64,000 nucleotides of DNA from Promethearchaeota archaeon (GTDB lineage Archaea > Asgardarchaeota > Lokiarchaeia > Sigynarchaeales > SOKP01), in NCBI GenBank assembly GCA_016839655.1, contig JAEOTW010000158.1, positions 16,245 through 80,244 on the forward strand. Direction: 5' to 3'. This document shows, piece by piece, positions 9,150-18,517 of this stretch; position 1 is the stretch's first letter; every line of letters begins with the position of its first letter. Under the pieces are notes generated by a model, which was not told where the DNA came from, ran no database searches, and saw only the letters and a list, made by a program, of their open reading frames with translations. A program made the position numbers and the translations under genes.

Positions 9150-10364
9150 TCAGATGTCAATGTTTTTTCTTTCTTTATACTTCTTACGATAAAATAAAAG
9201 TTCAAAAGCTACTAAAATTTTCACACAAGCTTCAAGGTAAATATAGAATACTAATTTAAGATAAAATTTCAAGCTCAGTTTTACATAAAATTCCTCATTT
9301 TTCATAATTTTATTATAAAAAACGCATTTTCTAATTCTCATTAAATATTGATTGAAGAGAATAAGAATTCCTAAGAAAAATAGATAATTATTAAAAACAA
9401 TTAAAAATGGGAACAGGAATAAATATATAGCTAAGATTAGCATTATTAAGAACTTAATTAATTGAAAGATTTTTCTTCTTTTATATAAAGTCATTAACCA
9501 ATTTTGACTCCATCTTGCTAATTGAGAAATCTCATCTTTTAAAATTGGTGAAAATTGAAAGCTAGCAATTCCATTTTCTAATAAAGTATGGATTTTAAAA
9601 CCATTCTCAATTAAAAATGAACCTATTACAGCATTATCATCGGCTAATTTTTTTGTTGGAAATTCTTTAATAACCTCAATCACATGGTATTTAAAGCCAG
9701 TACTAGGTCCAATGTTTTTGCTAAGACTTTCATTAAATCTAAATTCGATCATCCTGTTAATATAGAGGTACTTGACCGAATCACTATTCATTAAAGATTT
9801 ATGAGGCCTAAGTGTGGAAACAACTACATCTTTTTTACAATTTACTAAATGATAGATTTTATATAAGAATGTTTGGTCAGTAAAAAAAATGTCGGCGTCA
9901 GTTAAAAAGATGAGGCCTTCATTGACAAACTTAAGACTATCATTAATAGCCTTTATTTTTCCTTCACCTTCTTTTTGCTTCAAAATTATAAAATTATCAT
10001 ATTTTCTGAAAGATTCGCAAATATCAATAGTTTCCTTATTTCCTCCACCATTAACAATTATTTTTATTTTGGGATAATTTATATCCCGAAGTGCTGTTAA
10101 AATTTTCCTCAAGTTTTCCTTCTCTTTCCAAGCGGGAATTATAACACTAACTAGTGGTTTTTCTTCGAGATCTTCCAATGATATATGATTCACTTTAAGT
10201 TTTTTAATGTTTTTAACGTACTTTTGATCCCTTGAAAAATATAAAATCAAATGAATGATTAGAATGACAACAAATAATAAAATAAGAAATTGAATGGAAA
10301 AAATAATGTCTAAACAAATAGTAATAAAGTTAAAAAACTGTTCAATTAAATTCATAAAAAGCAA
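9150..10364 (-). CDS. Membrane-anchored family 2 glycosyltransferase (processive type)
   Basis: 404 residues. An N-terminal membrane segment (about 13-45) is followed by the GT2 catalytic domain: SVIIPAWKEKENL (about 74-86), the donor-binding loop IIVNGGGNKET, KGEGKIKAIN-like EGEGKIKAIND, and the DxD in IFLTDADIFFTDQ (about 153-165). LADDNAVIGSFLIENG provides the catalytic base region, and QLARWSQNWL is a QxxRW acceptor motif. Two or three C-terminal hydrophobic segments follow (about 300-350). QxxRW with flanking membrane segments is the plan of processive enzymes such as hyaluronan or poly-GlcNAc synthases and of ceramide glucosyltransferases. It probably works at the cytoplasmic face of the membrane. 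Substrate unknown. Confidence 0.83.
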   Translation of the reverse strand: MLFMNLIEQFFNFITICLDIIFSIQFLILLFVVILIIHLILYFSRDQKYVKNIKKLKVNHISLEDLEEKPLVSVIIPAWKEKENLRKILTALRDINYPKIKIIVNGGGNKETIDICESFRKYDNFIILKQKEGEGKIKAINDSLKFVNEGLIFLTDADIFFTDQTFLYKIYHLVNCKKDVVVSTLRPHKSLMNSDSVKYLYINRMIEFRFNESLSKNIGPSTGFKYHVIEVIKEFPTKKLADDNAVIGSFLIENGFKIHTLLENGIASFQFSPILKDEISQLARWSQNWLMTLYKRRKIFQLIKFLIMLILAIYLFLFPFLIVFNNYLFFLGILILFNQYLMRIRKCVFYNKIMKNEEFYVKLSLKFYLKLVFYIYLEACVKILVAFELLFYRKKYKERKNIDI

Positions 10365-10507
10365 TTTAGTTTACATTTTTTAAATTCATTATTGTAATAA
10401 GTGGGAAATTATTTAATATGTTTATCATCATATTAAAATCATTTTCTTGTTTTGCATCTTTTTAAATTGTACAAATCTAATTAATTAAAATTTTAGATGG
10501 ATTTAAA

Positions 10508-11587
10508 TTAATGAAGGAATTTCTTATAGAGATTTTTTGTCTTTTCTCCATCCCAATATAGATTTAACGCATAATTAAAATTATACTTACCCATATTAAC
10601 TAATTTATCTTTATTTTCTATAGCTTGCTCTAAGGTTTTTCTTAATCCATTACTATCATTTCGTCTGTAAAGAAAAGCACCATTAATATTTAATTTATCA
10701 ATAATACACCCCATTTTGGGAGCTATAATCGGTTTACCAAATCCCATACTTACAAGTAATTCTCCAGAACTAAGTACTTCCCGATAGGGCATTACTAGTA
10801 TATCAGCGGCATTCATATAAATTTGGATTTTGTGATCAGGGATATACTCAAATTTAAAAATTATATTTTTGGATTTTTTAGATATTTCTAGCAAATTATT
10901 TTTAATCATATCATTCAAGGGTTTTCCAATAATCATTAATTTAATGTTATCACTAAAATTCAATTTTTGAAATGCTCTTAACAAATTATTTACACCCTTA
11001 TATGGTCGTATCCTCCCAAAATGTAAAAAAACAAAATCCTCCATATCTAATTTTAGAGTTTGGCGTGCTTGTTGTTTAGAGATTGAATTATTATAAAAAG
11101 AAGTATAATTTCCTTGAGGGAGTACATGGATTTTTGTTTCAGTAATTGCAAATTCTTTTTGAACTTCTGCTTTTGCTTGATTGCAGTGAACAATTATTGC
11201 ATCTACTTTTTTAGCAAAGTGTTTTCTTACAAATTTCTCAAGTTTAGGATGAAATAACTCATGACTATATAAATTATGTATTGTCCAAATGATTCTCAAA
11301 TGGAAAAGAAATTTTGCTAGATTAAAATCAATTAAAAATAATATAGATTTTATTAGAGCTTTTAACTTATATTTTGTTTTGAAACCAGCTAAAGACTGAA
11401 TCCAATGTATATGGATAATTCTTATCTTGCTCCTTAGGACTTCTTTAAAAATAGGAATAGAAAAAAATGGAGATTTCTCATTTGAATAAAAAACCACTTT
11501 TACGCCTGCTTCTTTAAGAGCTCTTTCTAAAAGTGTGAGATGATAATCTCCAGGATTCTTATTTGGAATCATTAATATCTTAATCAT
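10508..11587 (-). CDS. Glycosyltransferase, GT-B fold (family 4-like)
   Basis: 359 residues with the GT4 plan: N-terminal KILMIPNKNPGDYHLTLLERAL, an IHIHWIQSLAGF segment, a linker containing IHVLPQGNYTSFY (about 150-163, the typical PNGVD-like turn), then the donor domain with FLHFGRIRPYKGVNNLLRAF (about 188-207), the K of PYKG binding the diphosphate, and VMPYREVLSSGELLVSMGFG (about 266-285) equivalent to the EX7E block. It resembles glycosyltransferases for mannose- or rhamnose-type sugars, but the donor cannot be inferred. Monocistronic; a 216-base AT-rich leader separates it from the divergent methyltransferase at 11804. Confidence 0.85.
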   Translation of the reverse strand: MIKILMIPNKNPGDYHLTLLERALKEAGVKVVFYSNEKSPFFSIPIFKEVLRSKIRIIHIHWIQSLAGFKTKYKLKALIKSILFLIDFNLAKFLFHLRIIWTIHNLYSHELFHPKLEKFVRKHFAKKVDAIIVHCNQAKAEVQKEFAITETKIHVLPQGNYTSFYNNSISKQQARQTLKLDMEDFVFLHFGRIRPYKGVNNLLRAFQKLNFSDNIKLMIIGKPLNDMIKNNLLEISKKSKNIIFKFEYIPDHKIQIYMNAADILVMPYREVLSSGELLVSMGFGKPIIAPKMGCIIDKLNINGAFLYRRNDSNGLRKTLEQAIENKDKLVNMGKYNFNYALNLYWDGEKTKNLYKKFLH

Positions 11588-11803
11588 AGCAACTCTCTTT
11601 TTATAAAAATTTTAAAAAAAAATATTTATACTATTAATATAATATATCTGGGGAATTTAATTTTCTCTTATAAAACTCAGTTTGATAGACTTTTAATATT
11701 TATTTGATAATTATAACTTTTTATCAATCCACATAAATACGAAAATTCTTATTTTTCTTTATTTAAACAAAATTATTAGATAAATAATTAACATCCAAAC
11801 CTA

Positions 11804-12628
11804 ATGAAGTTTAAAAGATTATCTTCTAGAATTGAACGATTATATGAATACAAAATTTCTAAAATTGAACGTGGTACTCTTATAAAATTTCATATTTTTT
11901 ATAAGAATTATTTAAGATTGATTTCAGGTTTTAATTTTTCTTCACTAATCCCTACTAATATAAAATGGATGAATACAACATTAAAAAAAAGACAACAAGT
12001 CGAAGAATCAATTAATATAATTGAAAAATCAAAACTAATTCCTCATCCAAATGTCCCAGAAAAAAATTGGGACTCATTAATTGCTTTAAATATTATATTA
12101 CAAAATACCAGAACCTCAGCAAAGATTTTAGATGCAGGTGGTCAAATTAATTCAATTATTTTAACTTGGCTTTATCTTCTTGGATACTCTAATTTAAAAT
12201 GTATAAATTTAAGTTTTGAGAATAGGATTAATAGAGGTAAAATTGAATTTATTCCGGGTGATTTAACAAGAACTCCGTATCCGGATAATTATTTTGATGT
12301 TATCACATGTTTAAGTGTTATTGAACATGGTGTTAATGAAGAGCAGTACTTTGAAGAGATGTATAGAATTCTAAAAAATGGTGGTTTATTAATTACATCA
12401 ACTGATTATTGGGAAACAAAAATAGAAACTCAAAATAAATTTGCGTATGGAAAACCAGTATATATCTATGATAAAAATTCAATTCAAAATTTACTAAACA
12501 TGGCAAACAATTACGGTTTTAAATTATTCTTTACTCAAATGGACTATAATTGTCAAGATAAGGTAGTTGCTTGGAAAAGATTTAATTTACACTTTACATA
12601 TATAATATTTTGCCTACAAAAAAAATAA
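11804..12628 (+). CDS. SAM-dependent methyltransferase (Methyltransf_11-like)
   Basis: 274 residues. After about 100 residues of basic, poorly recognisable sequence comes motif I, AKILDAGGQINSIILTWL (about 105-122), an unusual version with GGQ in place of GxG; then FIPGDLTRTPYPDNYFDVIT (about 149-168), CLSVIEHGVNEEQYFEEMYRI-type segment, and NGGLLITSTDYWE. The PYPDNYFDVI and SVIEH elements are diagnostic of this methyltransferase group. Likely acts on a sugar or small acceptor of the glycan locus. It stands alone; the gap to 12759 is 130 bases. Confidence 0.78.
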   Translation: MKFKRLSSRIERLYEYKISKIERGTLIKFHIFYKNYLRLISGFNFSSLIPTNIKWMNTTLKKRQQVEESINIIEKSKLIPHPNVPEKNWDSLIALNIILQNTRTSAKILDAGGQINSIILTWLYLLGYSNLKCINLSFENRINRGKIEFIPGDLTRTPYPDNYFDVITCLSVIEHGVNEEQYFEEMYRILKNGGLLITSTDYWETKIETQNKFAYGKPVYIYDKNSIQNLLNMANNYGFKLFFTQMDYNCQDKVVAWKRFNLHFTYIIFCLQKK

Positions 12629-12758
12629 ATTTTGGATAAGTGGGTTTATAAATACTAATTAGAAGTGTTTTTATTTCCAATGCAATTTTTATTATTTAGA
12701 TTTCATTTTTATTGTTAGTCTGTCTCTAAAATACTTAATTTAATGTTAATCAAAAATT

Positions 12759-15128
12759 ATGTCCGAAGATATTCTTTATAAAATCTCTTTCAAAATATTT
12801 AATCTTTTAAACATTTATCTTAATGAGGTAGAACGGAAGTTTCCTTTAAATTCTTTTACATTTCTGCGATTAAAAAGAACTCCTAAGTCTAGTATTGAGA
12901 AGCTCCTCAGAGAATTTAAAAATATCATTAGAGATGAAAAATTATTCAAATATTTTGATTTTGCAGGAAAAAGTACAATAGAAGAATATCTTTTGGCTAC
13001 TTTCAATGGATATGAAAAATTTGTAAAATCCTATGATACTAAATTTGAAATAAAATACTTCAGATCATCTGATTTAAAACATGCAGATCTTAGTAATTTA
13101 TATGGGATTTGTGGTGAGGAAAATGAGTTAATTAGTTTAATACGATATCTCTATCATGTTAAGAATTTTTTCAAATTGGTTTTGATAAATGGAAGTATTG
13201 GATCGAGAGATTATAAACCCGGTTGGAGCGATATTGACATATTTATTATTCTCAAAATGAATACTATTAGTTCTAAAAAAGATTTACGTAAATTAAGAAA
13301 AATAACATTAAAAATAAGAAGATATTTGATGAATTATAGTCTTTTTCAGGATCATGGGGTCTTTTATTCAACAGAATATCATATGTACTCAAATTACAAT
13401 GAATTTTTTCCTATCCCTTGTTTGAAGACAGGACAAATAATAACTGACATGGAGGAGTTCCAATTGAAATCGCCTTTAGATATGAGTTCTGCTTTAAATT
13501 ATTTTTCACGAATATATAAAAGTGCAAAGAATCTTTATCTTAATTCAAAAACCAAAAAACTAGATCTTTATTCTCAAGTGTTATTATTTCATAGAATTTT
13601 CTCTTTTCCTTTTTCATTTTTGCAATGTGTAGGAGTAAATGTAGGTAAAAAAGAGTCATTTGCATTGATAACAACTAAGTTTGATCAACTTTTTCCTAAT
13701 GTATCTGATTTTTATAATTCAGTTAATCGATTTTATATTGATTGGAATGTGAATAGCCTGCACACATATAAAATTCGTAAATACTTAGGTTCAATTTTTT
13801 CTATTAAGTTTTTAAATGTGCTCTTTTTGCGTAAAGAAAAAGAAGTCATAAGAAGAATATATCAATATTATAATGAGTTTTACAAGAATGGACTAATAGC
13901 AAAGTTCAATGAATATTTAGACATTGCTAATAATTATCTAGAACAAAATAATCCATTATATTTTAACAAAGCATTACCGTTTTTGAAAATCGATTTTTAT
14001 AAAACATGCATAAGAAAAATTGAAATTGTTTTCTCTAAGTACAATCAAATTATTTCAGTATATAAATTTGGTTCGATTGAAGCCCCGGGAAATTCGGATA
14101 TAGATCTTATATTTATTATTAAAAATAATATTCCCTTTTATGATACTATCCAAACTTTATTTTACTCTCATTTCTCTCCTGAGGAGCGATATGTAGTTTT
14201 TCAACATAAACCATTTGTAATTCCTGAAAATCTTTCTGGTTATATTAATTATATACTACCTTGTAATAATTTGCAAAAAATCTATGGAAAAGATATTATA
14301 TTTAAAGAAGTATCAGATCCTTATGTAAAGCTATATATTTTAATTGAATTGATAATTTTCTCTTCTCCAAGACGATTTCCAAAGGTAGCTATAAAGTTTG
14401 AAAAGATTAGAGAATTTCTGCAAATAATTAATACTATAAAATTTCTAATTAAAATGTATAATAATGTAACAAATCAATTCAATTTTGTATCAAATATTGA
14501 TTTCCAACCAGCAATAAATAAATTGAAAAAAAACAATGAAATCCGGAAAGATATGTATAATTACGAATTGGGTAAATTGAAAGAACATATTAATGAATCT
14601 TATTCGATTTTATCAAATCTATTATTTAAAATGAAAATTTCTCTCTCTAAATTTATTGAAAAACAAGTATTAAATGAAAAATTCATCCATTGGAAAGAAA
14701 AATATCCTGTTTTAAAATTAGGGAGTTATTTGTTTCTTACAGATAATACAAAAATCATAAAGACTAATAATTTGAAGTTTAAACAGAATATCTATAATCC
14801 ATGGTCATTATATTTTTTCTTTCAACAATCTCATTTTCTTAAATTTAATTTTTATAAAGGTGTGAGAAAGCGTAATAATATTTTAATTAAATATCTTAAT
14901 TATACTTTAAAATTTAATAATGGATTAAACTTGTATGTTCCATTTTGGTTCGATATCAGTATAAAAATAAGATTTATTCAAAAAATTTGGAAGCTCATTC
15001 CAATATCCTTAAAAAAAAAATTTTTTATATACTTTACATCTTTTCGCATTATAGACAGAATTATGGAGAAAATAACCAAACTAATATTATTTCTATCTAA
15101 GACAATTAGAAAAATAATTCAATATTAA
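12759..15128 (+). CDS. Tandem nucleotidyltransferase-domain protein
   Basis: A 789-residue protein with two copies of the minimal nucleotidyltransferase (Pol beta-like) signature. The first is LINGSIGSRDYKPGWSDIDI (G145, S146, D158, D160); the second is YKFGSIEAPGNSDIDLIFII (G438, S439, D447, D449). Both give GS followed 10-13 residues later by DxD, the metal-binding pattern of aminoglycoside and tRNA nucleotidyltransferases. A possible third carboxylate follows the first copy (TEY near 206), but none is obvious after the second (VVFQHKPFV), so the second domain may be inactive or regulatory. The remaining sequence is basic and helical with no recognised domain. It is followed after 12 bases by the capsule-like gene at 15141, so they are likely one operon. 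No function for such a tandem architecture is known to me; nucleotide transfer to a sugar or protein is a guess. Confidence 0.7.
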   Translation: MSEDILYKISFKIFNLLNIYLNEVERKFPLNSFTFLRLKRTPKSSIEKLLREFKNIIRDEKLFKYFDFAGKSTIEEYLLATFNGYEKFVKSYDTKFEIKYFRSSDLKHADLSNLYGICGEENELISLIRYLYHVKNFFKLVLINGSIGSRDYKPGWSDIDIFIILKMNTISSKKDLRKLRKITLKIRRYLMNYSLFQDHGVFYSTEYHMYSNYNEFFPIPCLKTGQIITDMEEFQLKSPLDMSSALNYFSRIYKSAKNLYLNSKTKKLDLYSQVLLFHRIFSFPFSFLQCVGVNVGKKESFALITTKFDQLFPNVSDFYNSVNRFYIDWNVNSLHTYKIRKYLGSIFSIKFLNVLFLRKEKEVIRRIYQYYNEFYKNGLIAKFNEYLDIANNYLEQNNPLYFNKALPFLKIDFYKTCIRKIEIVFSKYNQIISVYKFGSIEAPGNSDIDLIFIIKNNIPFYDTIQTLFYSHFSPEERYVVFQHKPFVIPENLSGYINYILPCNNLQKIYGKDIIFKEVSDPYVKLYILIELIIFSSPRRFPKVAIKFEKIREFLQIINTIKFLIKMYNNVTNQFNFVSNIDFQPAINKLKKNNEIRKDMYNYELGKLKEHINESYSILSNLLFKMKISLSKFIEKQVLNEKFIHWKEKYPVLKLGSYLFLTDNTKIIKTNNLKFKQNIYNPWSLYFFFQQSHFLKFNFYKGVRKRNNILIKYLNYTLKFNNGLNLYVPFWFDISIKIRFIQKIWKLIPISLKKKFFIYFTSFRIIDRIMEKITKLILFLSKTIRKIIQY

Positions 15129-15140
15129 AACAGGATTAGA

Positions 15141-16778
15141 ATGAATAGAAGAAATCAAAACAAGTGGGATTATCAAAAATTAGTTTATAATATAAAACGT
15201 AATGCATATTTTTTCTTTAAATACAGGTTTTACAAAAAAGAATATAAGCACTTACAAAATTTATTTAGAAAAGTTGAAAGACAAAATTTATTGAAAAAAA
15301 CTATTGTTTTCAATACTGTAAGAAGTCTTAAATCCATTTATGATTATGAGTTTTTCATGGGAAAAATTTTAGCCAAAAATGGGGCAAAAGTAGTAATTCT
15401 CTTGGATGATGGTATTTTAAAACATTGGGATACAACAAAAAAAAATAATATCCATAATCTCAATAAAATTAAGAAATACCAACTTAATCTTTTTCCAAAT
15501 TTCAATTTTAGAAATAAAGTTAAGAATTTTTTAACTAAGAAGGTACTTAATAACGCATTAAAAATATATGACGATAAAAATATAGAATTTATTTATTATA
15601 GTGATATTTTTAATAAGAAAAACCTTAATATTAAAAACTGGCAAGAATTAAAAAAATTTGCTGAATCATCCACTAGTAGGTTTTTCATGACAAGTGAATT
15701 GGATTATAATAATACCTTTATTAAATATTATTATGACTTATCTTTAAAGAACGCCGTTCTAAGTAGAAATGTTGGAGAATTTATATTAAATAACTTAAAA
15801 CCAGACTTTTTCATAACTTCACATGGAATTTATTCAACATGGGGACCTGCATATGAATTTTTAAAGAAGAGAGGAATAAATTGCCTTGTTTTTGTAGCTT
15901 CTTTTACTCATTCACTAAATTATAAAAATTCCTATATAGTAGATACAAAGGCTCAAACTCTTTCTAGAAGTAATTTTTGGAAATCATATAAGAACAAGGT
16001 AGTGACCTCAGAGATGAAGAAAAAAGTCGAAGAATATTTTGCATTGAGATTGAATTATCAAATAGAGGATACAAAATTCCTGTATAAAGGAAAATTAAGT
16101 ATTTTTAAAATAGACAAAGAAAATGGTTGTAAATATCATATTGGAATGTTTCCTAATGTTATATGGGATGGCAATATCAAAGATCGTCATAATGTATTTA
16201 ATGGATTAGTCGAATGGTTAATCTCAACAATTGATTATGTTAAAACTAATGAAGATATTAAATTATATATTAAATCCCATCCTTCAGAAATTACTGTTTT
16301 AAAGGGATCAGCGAGAATTGTTGATATTTTAAATAATTATATCGAGATAAAAAAAGTCAAAAATGTTATATTAATTCCACCTGAAAAAATGATTAATACA
16401 TATGAATTTATTAAAAATTTGGATTTAGGGATTGTTTATGATGGATTCCTAGGAATGGAAATGCCATATATGAAAATTCCTACTATCATTTCTGTTAAAA
16501 ATGGCTTTTCATCTATTGAAGGTGGAAATTTTTCTATTAATAATAAAGACGAATATTTCTATTATTTAGATAATCTTAATAAAGTCATAAATGAATTTAA
16601 AGAAAATTATGAACAAAAATATTATGATAACATTGTAAGATATCTATATTGGTATCTTTATGAACTTCCCATAAAAATTCCAACAATATCTAAAAAATCT
16701 CGTTCTATAACAAATTTATTACAATTAAAAAAAGAAGATTTAGTATTAGAGAAAAAAATCATTAATCTGTTTTATTAA
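15141..16778 (+). CDS. Capsule polysaccharide biosynthesis-like protein (probable GT-B fold)
   Basis: 545 residues. The N-terminal half has KKTIVFNTVRSLKSIYDYEF, an alpha/beta beginning, and LKPDFFITSHGIYSTWGPAYEFLKKRGI. The C-terminal half contains YHIGMFPNVIWDG, DIKLYIKSHPSEI (about 373-385), LIPPEKMINTYEFIKNLDLG and GIVYDGFLGMEMPYMKIPTI, which match the donor-site half of capsule (KpsC/KpsS, Wcb-like) glycosyltransferases and other GT-B enzymes, where a buried Lys/His-Pro-x-E loop and a conserved Glu bind the nucleotide. Its partner is the tandem nucleotidyltransferase gene 12 bases upstream. The fold assignment is reasonable; the sugar is unknown. Confidence 0.62.
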   Translation: MNRRNQNKWDYQKLVYNIKRNAYFFFKYRFYKKEYKHLQNLFRKVERQNLLKKTIVFNTVRSLKSIYDYEFFMGKILAKNGAKVVILLDDGILKHWDTTKKNNIHNLNKIKKYQLNLFPNFNFRNKVKNFLTKKVLNNALKIYDDKNIEFIYYSDIFNKKNLNIKNWQELKKFAESSTSRFFMTSELDYNNTFIKYYYDLSLKNAVLSRNVGEFILNNLKPDFFITSHGIYSTWGPAYEFLKKRGINCLVFVASFTHSLNYKNSYIVDTKAQTLSRSNFWKSYKNKVVTSEMKKKVEEYFALRLNYQIEDTKFLYKGKLSIFKIDKENGCKYHIGMFPNVIWDGNIKDRHNVFNGLVEWLISTIDYVKTNEDIKLYIKSHPSEITVLKGSARIVDILNNYIEIKKVKNVILIPPEKMINTYEFIKNLDLGIVYDGFLGMEMPYMKIPTIISVKNGFSSIEGGNFSINNKDEYFYYLDNLNKVINEFKENYEQKYYDNIVRYLYWYLYELPIKIPTISKKSRSITNLLQLKKEDLVLEKKIINLFY

Positions 16779-16943
16779 AATTAATATAACATTAATTTAA
16801 TAAAATTAGGATAAATATTGATATATTTTGGATTAAAAAATTTTTACGATATATGATATAATCAAAATTGTTGAAAATAATCCAGATATTATGGATTTAA
16901 ATAAACATATAGAATGAAGAAAATAGTAAAATTTGGTTATTCA

Positions 16944-17447
16944 CTAATCCTCCTTTACCACTTTTAATTTAAATGTCTCTTTATCTTCTTCATAAACTCT
17001 AAAACCAGATTTTTTATAAGCCTTCAGGGCACTAATATTTTGCTTATGGACACCCAAGTTTATTTCTTCTAATCCTAACTTATCATAACTATACTGTATT
17101 AATGTATTTAAAGCTTCAGTTCCAAAACCTTGATTCCAATATTTTTTTTCTCCAATTAAAATGCCTAAAGTTGCAATATTTTCTATAAAATTAATTGGTT
17201 CTAATTTTATATTACCTATATGACTATTATCATTTTTTAAATAAATGCCAAGAAATAAACAGTTTGGATCATCATATCTTTTCACTATATAATCTTTTAA
17301 TTCTTCCATAGTTATTTCTTTTGATTCTAAATATTTATTTACTTCTTTATTATTGATCCAAGAACAATATTGCTCTGAAGCATCGCTTTCTAAAAGAGGT
17401 CTTAAATAAATTCTTGATGCTGTTATCTTTATCCTTGACTTATTCAT
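16944..17447 (-). CDS. GNAT family N-acetyltransferase (RimJ/RimL-like)
   Basis: 167 residues forming one GNAT domain: RIYLRPLLESDASEQYCSWI at the start, then IGNIKLEPINFIENIATLGI, the acetyl-CoA pyrophosphate loop KYWNQGFGTEALNTLIQYSY (Q/G-x-x-G form, about 105-124), LGVHKQNISALKAYKKSGF (about 137-155). The family acetylates amino groups of proteins, sugars or antibiotics. Between the glycan patchwork and the nonulosonate operon, and diverging from the latter across 107 bases, a sugar amine such as the 4-amino group made by the PseC-like enzyme is a plausible substrate, but this is inference. A second GNAT is encoded at 22494. Confidence 0.82.
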   Translation of the reverse strand: MNKSRIKITASRIYLRPLLESDASEQYCSWINNKEVNKYLESKEITMEELKDYIVKRYDDPNCLFLGIYLKNDNSHIGNIKLEPINFIENIATLGILIGEKKYWNQGFGTEALNTLIQYSYDKLGLEEINLGVHKQNISALKAYKKSGFRVYEEDKETFKLKVVKED

Positions 17448-17489
17448 TTTAAATTTTTTCTGGTTATTAATTAAGAGTTTTTTTCTATA

Positions 17490-17499
17490 CTATATATAA
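17490..17499 (+). promoter_or_regulatory. Candidate TATA box of the nonulosonate operon
   Basis: A run reading CTATATATAAT lies in the 107-base gap before the aldo/keto reductase gene. Its centre is about 60 bases from the ATG at 17555, which would place a transcription start near 17520 and a leader of some 35 bases. A strong AGGAGG sits at 17527-17532, but 22 bases before the ATG, further than normal spacing, and directly abutting an out-of-frame ATG at 17533. The box is a good match to archaeal promoters, though such AT-rich sequence makes chance matches common. Confidence 0.4.
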
Positions 17500-17554
17500 T
17501 AAAAGCTATAAAAGATTTTAATTATTAGGAGGATGAATAAGAGTTTATTAAAAA

Positions 17555-18475
17555 ATGGATATCTCAAAAATAACACTTGGAACAGCACAAATTGGTTTGG
17601 ACTATGGAATTGCTAATTTTAGGGGAAAACCAAGTTATGCGAAAGCTATAGAAATATTAAAATATTCATGGGAGCATGGAATTAATACTTTTGATACATC
17701 CCCAGTTTATGGAAATAGCGAGGAAATAATCGGGGCTTTTATCGCTCCTAAGGAAAAAAAGAATTTTAGGAATTTAATGGTTGTCTCTAAATTGCCTAAA
17801 ATTGAAGATATAAAAGATGTACCTTATGATCTTCTTTATTCTAAGATAAAGAATCGGGTTATTCAATCTCTAAGGACATTAAATATTGAAAAATTTCCAA
17901 TTTATCTAATCCATCATGCGCCAAATGCTTTTATTGAAGACGGGATCATTGTTAAATGTTTAAATCAAATTAAAGAAGAAAACTTAATTGATCGGATAGG
18001 AATATCTATTTATAATCCCAATGAAGCTAAGGCTTCTTTAAAATTAAAAGAAATTGATGTTATTCAAGTTCCTATAAATATTTTTGATCTACGTTTAATT
18101 GAAACTGGGCTTCTAAAAAAGCTAAAAAAGCAAAACTACTTAATTTTTGCCAGGAGCGTCTATCTTCAAGGATTATTTTTTAGAGATCCAGAAACATTGC
18201 CAAAAAACTTAGATATTGCTAAAGAATGCTTAATAAGACTTTGGGAGATTAGTAAAGAATTTAAAATTAAAATTGCTAATATAGCTTTATTATTTGTAAG
18301 GGATATTCCAGAAATTGATAGTTTGGTAATTGGTGCAGAAAAAATGGAACAAGTGGAGGACAACTTAAAAATAATAAAGGAGGATGCTTTAGATCATGAT
18401 TTACACCAATTAATAAGGGAGGAGTTCTCTGAAATTCCTGAAATAATAATAAATCCTTCTTTTTGGAATCAATAA
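17555..18475 (+). CDS. Aldo/keto reductase
   Basis: 306-residue NAD(P)H-dependent oxidoreductase with a TIM barrel. The catalytic tetrad can be read: D47 in INTFDTSP, Y52 in PVYGNSEE, K79 in VVSKLPK and H120 in YLIHHAPN. Later, IGISIYNPNEA and IQVPINIFDLR belong to the cofactor face, and SLVIGAEKMEQVEDNL ends the barrel. The start is forced to the ATG at 17555 because a stop codon precedes it by two codons. It leads the plus-strand operon of nonulosonic acid genes and is separated by 42 bases from the cytidylyltransferase. Aldo/keto reductases of this subgroup recur beside NeuB- and SpsF-type genes, where they presumably reduce or oxidise a sugar carbonyl; the exact step is not known to me. 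Confidence 0.85.
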   Translation: MDISKITLGTAQIGLDYGIANFRGKPSYAKAIEILKYSWEHGINTFDTSPVYGNSEEIIGAFIAPKEKKNFRNLMVVSKLPKIEDIKDVPYDLLYSKIKNRVIQSLRTLNIEKFPIYLIHHAPNAFIEDGIIVKCLNQIKEENLIDRIGISIYNPNEAKASLKLKEIDVIQVPINIFDLRLIETGLLKKLKKQNYLIFARSVYLQGLFFRDPETLPKNLDIAKECLIRLWEISKEFKIKIANIALLFVRDIPEIDSLVIGAEKMEQVEDNLKIIKEDALDHDLHQLIREEFSEIPEIIINPSFWNQ

Positions 18476-18517
18476 ATCAAAAAAAATTAATATTATAAAA
18501 TAACTATAATCTTTCAA

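Noticed and set aside
17533..17614. Small ORF directly after AGGAGG, overlapping the aldo/keto reductase start
   Set aside because: It gives only about 27 codons in a different frame and has no recognisable product; it could be a leader peptide but nothing supports this.
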